Assembly: GCA_039621445.1 (NCBI GenBank)
Contig: CP154955.1
Span: 38,696,426 to 38,760,425 of the forward strand
Length of the DNA: 64,000 nt
Source: Euglena gracilis
Taxonomy: Eukaryota > Euglenida > Euglenophyceae > Euglenales
Direction: 5' to 3'
Part shown: piece by piece, positions 53,353 through 64,000 of the stretch
How the letters are laid out: each line of letters begins with the position of its first letter
Position numbering within the stretch: the first letter of the stretch is position 1
Position numbers and translations under genes: made by a program
Notes under the pieces: model-generated
Seen by the model: the letters and a program-made list of their open reading frames with translations, nothing else
Told to the model about the DNA's origin: nothing
Databases searched by the model: none

Positions 53353-56300
53353 CTCAGGGAGGTCAGGCTAAACAGGAATACCGGTTTTTGCGTCTCATGG
53401 AGGCAGGGCTGAACGTGAACCTTCGCAATCCTTTGGGTTGGACCTTTCCCCCCCCTCCTAACCATATGCTTCCCCGATTTTTCAGCGGCGGAATTTATAG
53501 ATCAGGAACTTGCATCGGCGTGTGTGTTCTTGCTTGCTAATTGCTATGATGGGGACCACGCCTTTCCATACAGCCAGGCATGGAGGGCCCTAGCAGCTTT
53601 TCCATTGTCACAATAAATCTCGCCTGAACCACCATTGCACACCATTCTCTGTGCTCAGAGGAAGAGCACATTCGGTTTGTTTCGTTCGGTGATAGCTACC
53701 ACAGCAGGAGAACCTCCGTTTTTCTGCCACGCCAAAAGCGACAGGCTGTAAGGCAGGACTCGCCAACCACCACAAACCCCACAAACCTGCTCGATGCGAT
53801 TCTCCCTAAGTCGTCCCCCTTATGTCCCGCCACACAGTTTACTTTTGAGACATGTTTCCTCAAAAGTGCAAAAGTGCAAATCTCAAATGTGCAGGTGAGG
53901 TCTGTTTCCTCCCAACTCCAATCAACGTTACCTCGGGGCTTTGCATGGGCTTCAACAGCCTTTTAATCCAGAGTTTCCACTGCCTTTCTGCCCGCTCAGA
54001 GTCAGCGACGAACAAAAGTTGGGCAGAATCATGGGACTCATCAAAAGCAATCATCATCGCAAAGGCCAACAACAAAACAGTCTGCCGCACTTGTTGGAGC
54101 TCAGCAGACGCAAATATTGGACCGTGATTAAAAGAATGCAGTTCATTTCTGTTCTACCCCAGGGGGGGTCATTGGTGGCACGTATTGTTTATGCTGCATT
54201 GGGTGCAATAGGTGGGTTTCAGGGATGGCCTTTTTCATGGCTCAGGGAGGTCAGGCTAAACAGGAATCCCGGTTTTTGCGTCTCATGGAGGCAGGGCTGA
54301 ATGTGAACCTTCGCAATCCTTTGGGTTGGATCTTTCGCCCCCCTCCCAACCATATGCTTCCCCGATTTTTCAGCGGCGGAATTTATAGATCAGGAACTTG
54401 CATCGGCGTGTGTGTTCTTGCTTGCTAATTGCTATGATGGGGACCGCGCCTTTCCATACAGCCAGGCATGGAGGGCCCTGGCAGCTTTCCCATTGTCACA
54501 ATAAATCTCGCCTGAACCACCATTGCACACCATTCTCTGTGCTCAGAGGAAGAGCACATTCGGTTTGTTTCGTTCGGTAATAGCTACCACAGCAGGAGAA
54601 CCTCCGTTTTTCTGCCACGCCAAAAGCAACGGACTGTAAGGCAGGACTCGCCAACCACCACAAACCCCACAAACCTGCTCGATGCGATTCTCCCTAAGTC
54701 GTCCCCCTTATGTCCCGCCACACAGTTTACTTTGAGGCATGTTTCCTCAAAAGTGCAAAAGTGCAAATCTCAAATGTGCAGGTGAGGTCTGTTTCCTCCC
54801 AACTCCAATCAACGTTACCTCGGGGCTTTGCACACCAAAACCCCAGCCATTTGATGCTCCGATTATCATTTCCGCTGCAGAGATGCATGGGCTTCAACAG
54901 CCTTTTAATCCAGAGTTTCCACTGCCTTTCTACCCGCTCAGAGTCAGCGACGAACAAAAGTTGGGCAGAATCATGGGACTCATCAAAAGCAATCATCATC
55001 GCAAAGGCCAACAACAAAACAGTCTGCCGCACTTGTTGGAGCTCAGCAGACGCAAATATTGGACCGTGATTAAAAGAATGCAGTTCATTTCTGTTCTACC
55101 CCAGGGGGGGTCATTGGTGGCACGTATTGTTTATGCTGCATTGGGTGCAATAGGTGGGTTTCAGGGATGGCCTTTTTCATGGCTCAGGGAGGTCAGGCTA
55201 AACAGGAATCCCGGTTTTTGCGTCTCATGGAGGCAGGGCTGAACGTGAACCTTCGCAATCCTTTGGGTTGGATCTTTCGCCCCCCCCAACCATATGCTTC
55301 CCCGATTTTTCAGCGGCGGAATTTATAGATCAGGAACTTGCATCAGCGTGTGTGTTCTTGCTTGCTAATTGCTATGATGGGGACCACGCCTTTCCATACA
55401 GCCAGGCATGGAGGGCCCTAGCAGCTTTCCCATTGTCACAATAAATCTCGCCTGAACCACCATTGCACACCATTCTCTGTGCTCAGAGGAAGAGCACATT
55501 CGGTTTGTTTCGTTCGGTGATAGCTACCACAGCAGGAGAACCTCCGTTTTTCTGCCACGCCAAAAGCGACAGGCTGTAAGGCAGGACTCGCCAACCACCA
55601 CAAACCCCACAAACCTGCTCGATGCGATTCTCCCTAAGTCGCCCCCCTTATGTCCCGCCACACAGTTTACTTTTGAGGCATGTTTCCTCAAAAGTGCAAA
55701 AGTGCAAATCTCAAATGTGCAGGTGAGGTCTGTTTCCTCCCAACTCCAATCAACGTTACCTCGGGGCTTTGCATGGGCTTCAACAGCCTTTTAATCCAGA
55801 GTTTCCACTGCCTTTCTACCCGCTCAGAGTCAGCGACGAACAAAAGTTGGGCAGAATCATGGGACTCATCAAAAGCAATCATCATCGCAAAGGCCAACAA
55901 CAAAACAGTCTGCCGCACTTGTTGGAGCTCAGCAGACGCAAATATTGGACCGTGATTAAAAGAATGCAGTTCATTTCTGTTCTACCCCAGGGGGGGTCAT
56001 TGGTGGCACGTATTGTTTATGCTGCATTGGGTGCAATAGGTGGGTTTCAGGGATGGCCTTTTTCATGGCTCAGGGAGGTCAGGCTAAACAGGAATCCCGG
56101 TTTTTGCGTCTCATGGAGGCAGGGCTGAACGTGAACCTTCGCAATCCTTTGGGTTGGATCTTTCGCCCCCCTCCCAACCATATGCTTCCCCGATTTTTCA
56201 GCGGCGGAATTTATAGATCAGGAACTTGCATCGGCGTGTGTGTTCTTGCTTGCTAATTGCTATGATGGGGACCACGCCTTTCCATACAGCCAGGCATGGA

Positions 56301-58448
56301 GGGCCCTGGCAGCTTTCCCATTGTCACAATAAATCTCGCCTGAACCACCATTGCACACCATTCTCTGTGCTCAGAGGAAGAGCACATTCGGTTTGTTTCG
56401 TTCGGTGATAGCTACCACAGCAGGAGAACCTCCGTTTTTCTGCCACGCCAAAAGCAACGGGCTGTAAGGCAGGACTCGCCAACCACCACAAACCCCACAA
56501 ACCTGCTCGATGCGATTCTCCCTAAGTCGCCCCCCTTATGTCCCGCCACACAGTTTACTTTTGAGGCATGTTTCCTCAAAAGTGCAAAAGTGCAAATCTC
56601 AAATGTGCAGGTGAGGTCTGTTTCCTCCCAACTCCAATCAACGTTACCTCGGGGCTTTGCACACCAAAACCCCAGCCATTTGATGCTCCGATCATCATTT
56701 CCGCTGCAGAGATGCATGGGCTTCAACAGCCTTTTAATCCAGAGTTTCCACTGCCTTTCTACCCGCTCAGAGTCAGCGACGAACAAAAGTTGGGCAGAAT
56801 CATGGGACTCATCAAAAGCAATCATCATCGCAAAGGCCAACAACAAAACAGTCTGCCGCACTTGTTGGAGCTCAGCAGACGCAAATATTGGACCGTGATT
56901 AAAAGAATGCAGTTCATTTCTGTTCTACCCCAGGGGGGGGTCATTGGTGGCACGTATTGTTCATGCTGCATTGGGTGCAATAGGTGGGTTTCAGGGATGG
57001 CCTTTTTCATGGCTCAGGGAGGTCAGGCTAAACAGGAATACCGGTTTTTGCGTCTCATGGAGGCAGGGCTGAACGTGAACCTTCGCAATCCTTTGGGTTG
57101 GATCTTTCGCCCCACCCCAACCATATGCTTCCCCGATTTTTCAGCGGCGGAATTTATAGATCAGGAACTTGCATCGGCGTGTGTGTTCTTGCTTGCTAAT
57201 TGCTATGATGGGGACCACGCCTTTCCATACAGCCAGGCATGGAGGGCCCTGGCAGCTTTCCCATTGTCACAATAAATCTCGCCTGAACCACCATTGCACA
57301 CCATTCTCTGTGCTCAGAGGAAGAGCACATTCGGTTTGTTTCGTTCGGTGATAGCTACCACAGCAGGAGAACCTCCGTTTTTCTGCCACGCCAAAAGCGA
57401 CAGGCTGTAAGGCAGGACTCGCCAACCACCACAAACCCCACAAACCTGCTCGATGCGATTCTCCCTAAGTTGTCCCCCTTATGTCCCGCCACACAGTTTA
57501 CTTTGAGGCATGTTTCCTCAAAAGTGCAAAAGTGCAAATCTCAAATGTGCAGGTGGTCTGTTTCCTCCCAACTCCAATCAACGTTACCTCGGGGCTTTGC
57601 ACACCAAAACCCCAGCCATTTGATGCTCCGATCATCATTTCCGCTGCAGAGATGCATGGGCTTCAACAGCCTTTTAATCCAGAGTTTCCACTGCCTTTCT
57701 ACCCGCTCAGAGTCAGCGACAAACAAAAGTTGGGCAGAATCATGGGACTCATCAAAAGCAATCATCATCGCAAAGGCCAACAACAAAACAGTCTGCCGCA
57801 CTTGTTGGAGCTCAGCAGACGCAAATATTGGACCGTGATTAAAAGAATGCAGTTCATTTCTGTTCTACCCCAGGGGGGGTCATTGGTGGCACGTATTTTT
57901 CATGCTGCATTGGGTGCAATAGGTGGGTTTCAGGGATGGCCTTTTTCATGGCTCAGGGAGGTCAGGCTAAACAGGAATACCGGTTTTTGCGTCTCATGGA
58001 GGCAGGGCTGAACGTGAACCTTCGCAATCCTTTGGGTTGGATCTTTCGCCCCACCCCAACCATATGCTTCCCCGATTTTTCAGCGGCGGAATTTATAGAT
58101 CAGGAACTTGCATCGGCGTGTGTGTTCTTGCTTGCTAATTGCTATGATGGGGACCACGCCTTTCCATACAGCCAGGCATGGAGGGCCCTGGCAGCTTTCC
58201 CATTGTCACAATAAATCTCGCCTGAACCACCATTGCACACCATTCTCTGTGCTCAGAGGAAGAGCACATTCGGTTTGTTTCGTTCGGTGATTGCTACCAC
58301 AGCAGGAGAACCTCCGTTTTTCTGCCACGCCAAAAGCGACAGGCTGTAAGGCAGGACTCGCCAACCACCACAAACCCCACAAACCTGCTCGATGCGATTC
58401 TCCCTAAGTTGTCCCCCTTATGTCCCGCCACACAGCTTACTTTGAGGC

Positions 58449-61400
58449 ATGTTTCCTCAAAAGTGCAAAAGTGCAAATCTCAAGTGTGCAGGTGAGGTCT
58501 GTTTCCTCCCAACTCCAATCAACGTTACCTCGGGGCTTTGCAGGGGCTTCAACAGCCTTTTAATCCAGAGTTTCCACTGCCTTTCTGCCCGCTCAGAGTC
58601 AGCGACGAACAAAAGTTGGGCAGAATCATGGGACTCATCAAAAGCAATCATCATCGCAAAGGCCAACAACAAAACAGTCTGCCGCACTTGTTGGAGCTCA
58701 GCAGACGCAAATATTGGACCGTGATTAAAAGAATGCAGTTCATTTCTGTTCTACCCCAGGGGGGGTCATTGGTGGCACGTATTGTTTATGCTGCATTGGG
58801 TGCAATAGGTGGGTTTCAGGGATGGCCTTTTTCATGGCTCAGGGAGGTCAGGCTAAACAGGAATCCCGGTTTTTGCGTCTCATGGAGGCAGGGCTGAACG
58901 TGAACTTTCGCAATCCTTTGGGTTGGATCTTTCGCCCCCCTCCCAACCATATGCTTCCCCGATTTTTCAGCGGCGGAATTTATAGATCAGGAACTTGCAT
59001 CGGCGTGTGTGTTCTTGCTTGCTAATTGCTATGATGGGGACCACGCCTTTCCATACAGCCAGGCATGGAGGGCCCTGGCAGCTTTCCCATTGTCACAATA
59101 AATCTCGCCTGAACCACCATTGCACACCATTCTCTGTGCTCAGAGGAAGAGCACATTCGGTTTGTTTCGTTCGGTGATAGCTACCACAGCAGGAGAACCT
59201 CCGTTTTTCTGCCACGCCAAAAGCGACGGGCTGTAAGGCAGGACTCGCCAACCACCACAAACCCCACAAACCTGCTCGATGCGATTCTCCCTAAGTCGCC
59301 CCCCTTATGTCCCGCCACACAGTTTACTTTTGAGGCATGTTTCCTCAAAAGTGCAAAAGTGCAAATCTCAAATGTGCAGGTGAGGTCTGTTTCCTCCCAA
59401 CTCCAATCAACGTTACCTCGGGGCTTTGCACACCAAAACCCCAGCCATTTGATGCTCCGATCATCATTTCCGCTGCAGAGATGCATGGGCTTCAACAGCC
59501 TTTTAATCCAGAGTTTCCACTGCCTTTCTACCCGCTCAGAGTCAGCGACAAACAAAAGTTGGGCAGAATCATGGGACTCATCAAAAGCAATCATCATCGC
59601 AAAGGCCAACAACAAAACAGTCTGCCGCACTTGTTGGAGCTCAGCAGACGCAAATATTGGACCGTGATTAAAAGAATGCAGTTCATTTCTGTTCTACCCC
59701 AGGGGGGGTCATTGGTGGCACGTATTTTTCATGCTGCATTGGGTGCAATAGGTGGGTTTCAGGGATGGCCTTTTTCATGGCTCAGGGAGGTCAGGCTAAA
59801 CAGGAATACCGGTTTTTGCGTCTCATGGAGGCAGGGCTGAACGTGAACTTTCGCAATCCTTTGGGTTGGATCTTTCGCCCCACCCCAACCATATGCTTCC
59901 CCGATTTTTCAGCGGCGGAATTTATAGATCAGGAACTTGCATCGGCGTGTGTGTTCTTGCTTGCTAATTGCTATGATGGGGACCACGCCTTTCCATACAG
60001 CCAGGCATGGAGGGCCCTGGCAGCTTTCCCATTGTCACAATAAATCTCGCCTGAACCACCATTGCACACCATTCTCTGTGCTCAGAGGAAGAGCACATTC
60101 GGTTTGTTTCGTTCGGTGATAGCTACCACAGCAGGAGAACCTCCGTTTTTCTGCCACGCCAAAAGCGACAGGCTGTAAGGCAGGACTCGCCAACCACCAC
60201 AAACCCCACAAACCTGCTCGATGCGATTCTCCCTAAGTTGTCCCCCTTATGTCCCGCCACACAGCTTACTTTGAGGCATGTTTCCTCAAAAGTGCAAAAG
60301 TGCAAATCTCAAGTGTGCAGGTGAGGTCTGTTTCCTCCCAACTCCAATCAACGTTACCTCGGGGCTTTGCAGGGGCTTCAACAGCCTTTTAATCCAGAGT
60401 TTCCACTGCCTTTCTGCCCGCTCAGAGTCAGCGACGAACAAAAGTTGGGCAGAATCATGGGACTCATCAAAAGCAATCATCATCGCAAAGGCCAACAACA
60501 AAACAGTCTGCCGCACTTGTTGGAGCTCAGCAGACGCAAATATTGGACCGTGATTAAAAGAATGCAGTTCATTTCTGTTCTACCCCAGGGGGGGTCATTG
60601 GTGGCACGTATTGTTCATGCTGCATTGGGTGCAATAGGTGGGTTTCAGGGATGGCCTTTTTCATGGCTCAGGGAGGTCAGGCTAAACAGGAATCCCGGTT
60701 TTTGCGTCTCATGGAGGCAGGGCTGAACGTGAACTTTCGCAATCCTTTGGGTTGGATCTTTCGCCCCCCTCCCAACCATATGCTTCCCCGATTTTTCAGC
60801 GGCGGAATTTATAGATCAGGAACTTGCATCGGCGTGTGTGTTCTTGCTTGCTAATTGCTATGATGGGGACCACGCCTTTCCATACAGCCAGGCATGGAGG
60901 GCCCTGGCAGCTTTCCCATTGTCACAATAAATCTCGCCTGAACCACCATTGCACACCATTCTCTGTGCTCAGAGGAAGAGCACATTCGGTTTGTTTCGTT
61001 CGGTGATAGCTACCACAGCAGGAGAACCTCCGTTTTTCTGCCACGCCAAAAGCGACGGGCTGTAAGGCAGGACTCGCCAACCACCACAAACCCCACAAAC
61101 CTGCTCGATGCGATTCTCCCTAAGTCGCCCCCCTTATGTCCCGACACACAGTTTACTTTTGAGGCATGTTTCCTCAAAAGTGCAAAAGTGCAAATCTCAA
61201 ATGTGCAGGTGAGGTCTGTTTCCTCCCAACTCCAATCAACGTTACCTCGGGGATTTGCACACCAAAACCCCAGCCATTTGATGCTCCGATCATCATTTCC
61301 GCTGCAGAGATGCATGGGCTTCAACAGCCTTTTAATCCAGAGTTTCCACTGCCTTTCTACCCGCTCAGAGTCACCGACGAACAAAAGTTGGGCAGAATCA

Positions 61401-63941
61401 TGGGACTCATCAAAAGCAATCATCATCACAAAGGCCAACAACAAAACAGTCTGCCGCACTTGTTGGAGCTCAGCAGACGCAAATATTGGACCGTGATTAA
61501 AAGAATGCAGTTCACTTCTGTTCTACCCCAGGGGGGGTCATTGGTGGCACGTATTGTTCATGCTGCATTGGGTGCAATAGGTGGGTTTCAGGGATGGCCT
61601 TTTTCATGGCTCAGGGAGGTCAGGCTAAACAGGAATCCCGGTTTTTGCGTCTCATGGAGGCAGGGCTGAACGTGAACCTTCGCAATCCTTTGGGTTGGAT
61701 CTTTCGCCCCCCCCCCAACCATATGCTTCCCTGATTTTTCAGCGGCGGAATTTATAGATCAGGAACTTGCATCGGCGTGTGTGTTCTTGCTTGCTAATTG
61801 TTATGATGGGGACCACGCCTTTCCATACAGCCAGGCATGGAGGGCCCTGGCAGCTTTCCCATTGTCACAATAAATTTCGCCTGAACCACCATTGCACACC
61901 ATTCTCTGTGCTCAGAGGAAGAGCACATTCGGTTTGTTTCGTTCGGTGATAGCTACCACAGCAGGAGAACCTCCGTTTTTCTGCCACGCCAAAAGCGACA
62001 GGCTGTAAGGCAGGACTCGCCAACCACCACAAACCCCACAAACCTGCTCGATGCGATTCTCCCTAAGTCGTCCCCCTTATGTCCCGCCACACAGTTTACT
62101 TTTGAGACATGTTTCCTCAAAAGTGCAAAAGTGCAAATCTCAAATGTGCAGGTGAGGTCTGTTTCCTCCCAACTCCAATCAACGTTACCTCGGGGCTTTG
62201 CATGGGCTTCAACAGCCTTTTAATCCAGAGTTTCCACTGCCTTTCTGCCCGCTCAGAGTCAGCGACGAACAAAAGTTGGGCAGAATCATGGGACTCATCA
62301 AAAGCAATCATCATCGCAAAGGCCAACAACAAAACAGTCTGCCGCACTTGTTGGAGCTCAGCAGACGCAAATATTGGACCGTGATTAAAAGAATGCAGTT
62401 CATTTCTGTTCTACCCCAGGGGGGGGTCATTGGTGGCACGTATTGTTTATGCTGCATTGGGTGCAATAGGTGGGTTTCAGGGATGGCCTTTTTCATGGCT
62501 CAGGGAGGTCAGGCTAAACAGGAATCCCGGTTTTTGCGTCTCATGGAGGCAGGGCTGAACGTGAACCTTCGCAATCCTTTGGGTTGGATCTTTCGCCCCC
62601 CTCCCAACCATATGCTTCCCCGATTTTTCAGCGGCGGAATTTATAGATCAGGAACTTGCATCGGCGTGTGTGTTCTTGCTTGCTAATTGCTATGATGGGG
62701 ACCACGCCTTTCCATACAGCCAGGCATGGAGGGCCCTGGCAGCTTTCCCATTGTCACAATAAATCTCGCCTGAACCACCATTGCACACCATTCTCTGTGC
62801 TCAGAGGAAGAGCACATTCGGTTTGTTTCGTTCGGTGATAGCTACCACAGCAGGAGAACCTCCGTTTTTCTGCCACGCCAAAAGCGACGGGCTGTAAGGC
62901 AGGACTCGCCAACCACCACAAACCCCACAAACCTGCTCGATGCGATTCTCCCTAAGTCGCCCCCCTTATGTCCCGACACACAGTTTACTTTTGAGGCATG
63001 TTTCCTCAAAAGTGCAAAAGTGCAAATCTCAAATGTGCAGGTGAGGTCTGTTTCCTCCCAACTCCAATCAACGTTACCTCGGGGCTTTGCACACCAAAAC
63101 CCCAGCCATTTGATGCTCCGATCATCATTTCCGCTGCAGAGATGCATGGGCTTCAACAGCCTTTTAATCCAGAGTTTCCACTGCCTTTCTACCCGCTCAG
63201 AGTCACCGACGAACAAAAGTTGGGCAGAATCATGGGACTCATCAAAAGCAATCATCATCACAAAGGCCAACAACAAAACAGTCTGCCGCACTTGTTGGAG
63301 CTCAGCAGACGCAAATATTGGACCGTGATTAAAAGAATGCAGTTCACTTCTGTTCTACCCCAGGGGGGGTCATTGGTGGCACGTATTGTTCATGCTGCAT
63401 TGGGTGCAATAGGTGGGTTTCAGGGATGGCCTTTTTCATGGCTCAGGGAGGTCAGGCTAAACAGGAATCCCGGTTTTTGCGTCTCATGGAGGCAGGGCTG
63501 AACGTGAACCTTCGCAATCCTTTGGGTTGGATCTTTCGCCCCCCCCCCCCACCATATGCTTCCCTGATTTTTCAGCGGCGGAATTTATAGATCAGGAACT
63601 TGCATCGGCGTGTGTGTTCTTGCTTGCTAATTGTTATGATGGGGACCACGCCTTTCCATACAGCCAGGCATGGAGGGCCCTGGCAGCTTTCCCATTGTCA
63701 CAATAAATTTCGCCTGAACCACCATTGCACACCATTCTCTGTGCTCAGAGGAAGAGCACATTCGGTTTGTTTCGTTCGGTGATAGCTACCACAGCAGGAG
63801 AACCTCCGTTTTTCTGCCACGCCAAAAGCGACAGGCTGTAAGGCAGGACTCGCCAACCACCACAAACCCCACAAACCTGCTCGATGCGATTCTCCCTAAG
63901 TCGTCCCCCTTATGTCCCGCCACACAGTTTACTTTTGAGAC
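58449..63941 (+). repeat. Higher-order S+L dimers of about 1830 bp
   Basis: Short units at 58449 and 60278 share private variants (TTTGCAGGGGC, TCTCAAGTGTGCAGG, CACACAGCTTAC). Long units at 61166 and 62998 share others (TCACCGACG, CATCATCACAAAG, CAGTTCACTTC, CCCGACACACAG, AATTGTTATG). Variants recur at one-dimer spacing, so S+L pairs were the amplified unit here. Confidence 0.8.
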
Positions 63942-64000
63942 ATGTTTCCTCAAAAGTGCAAAAGTGCAAATCTCAAATGTGCAGGTGAGGTCTGTTTCCT

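Larger units (their letters stand above)
32677..64000 (+). repeat. Tandem satellite array of about 31 units, long and short forms
   Basis: The array begins in mid-unit at 32677 and runs off the window. Using ATGTTTCCTC as anchor, units start at 33386(L), 34327(S), 35215(L), 36162(S), 37050(S), 38185(L), 39130(L), 40074(S), 40962(L), 41908(S), 42797(L), 43739(L), 45885(S), 47980(S), 48868(L), 51015(S), 51902(S), 52779(L), 53852(S), 54739(L), 55680(S), 56568(L), 57510(L), 58449(S), 59337(L), 60278(S), 61166(L), 62109(S), 62998(L), 63942. Plain L spacing is 939-947 and S spacing 877-889. L and S differ by 55 bp. Unit-to-unit identity is very high, with few SNPs and G/C-run length changes. Every unit has CACAATAAATCTCG. 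No reading frame is kept across units; substitutions are nonsynonymous in all frames. A protein function is therefore unsupported. Confidence 0.95.

Noticed and set aside
32677-64000. The repeated 149-codon minus-strand frame (MRQTVLLLAFAMM...) and 119/167-codon plus-strand frames of the satellite as a gene family
   Set aside because: They overlap on both strands and three frames, change with G/C-run length and the 55-bp indel, and the SNPs are nonsynonymous in each frame. The signal-peptide look of the minus frame is a by-product of its sequence.
33386-64000. CRISPR array or rDNA/5S/spliced-leader cluster as explanation of the tandem array
   Set aside because: Units are about 0.9 kb and nearly identical throughout with no spacers, and I see no rRNA, 5S or spliced-leader sequence in the unit.

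Overview
This is nuclear DNA of a eukaryote. There are no operons, prokaryotic gene spacing, rRNA or CRISPR. What dominates is microsatellites, poly-C/poly-G runs, inverted-repeat transposons, a decayed Ty3/gypsy chromovirus and a 31-kb satellite. The best clue to the organism is one gene I could reassemble by hand: an ADP-ribosylglycohydrolase-family (DraG/ARH) gene on the minus strand from about 21.2 kb down to 7.16 kb. Four of its introns are not GT-AG. They have base-paired ends, with the 5' stem from about intron position +4 (CAG in two) and the 3' partner ending at about -6 (CTG). That is the known signature of euglenid nonconventional introns, so I infer a euglenid (Euglenida); I cannot name the species.

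Layout. 0-7 kb: intergenic DNA with short terminal-inverted-repeat (TIR) elements flanked by 8-bp target-site duplications (TSDs), at 225-958, 2479-3240 and 5828-6118. 7.1-21.2 kb: the ARH gene, whose introns carry further elements (8771-8938, 9415-10365 with 9483-9893 nested in it, 10456-10981, 11445-11960, 18888-19589, 20052-20463), microsatellites and interstitial TTAGGG tracts. 21.2-25 kb: GC-rich minisatellite, A-rich CTGCAAAA repeats and one possible small two-exon gene. 25.06-26.44 kb: a frameshifted chromovirus 3' end (integrase plus chromodomain). 26.83-27.53 kb: a 700-bp GT tract. 27.5-32.7 kb: unrecognised sequence, tRNA-like modules, a TIR element (28920-29371), an AACAAT microsatellite and a diverged duplication.

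32.68-64.0 kb: a tandem satellite running off the window end. It is built from long (about 942 bp) and short (about 888 bp) units that differ by one 55-bp indel and often alternate as dimers of about 1.83 kb. Three units carry the same 1.2-kb TIR insertion at the same site and were evidently amplified with it. One unit contains about 245 bp of T-rich sequence and another about 100 bp of G.

The most interesting pattern links the mobile elements to the introns. Several elements end in CAG...CTG and duplicate 8 bp of target. The nonconventional introns are cut 3 nt before the CAG position and 5 nt after the CTG position, and 3+5 = 8. An intron with that register, derived from such an insertion, would restore the target exactly on splicing. 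Apart from the ARH gene, no confident intact protein gene is visible.
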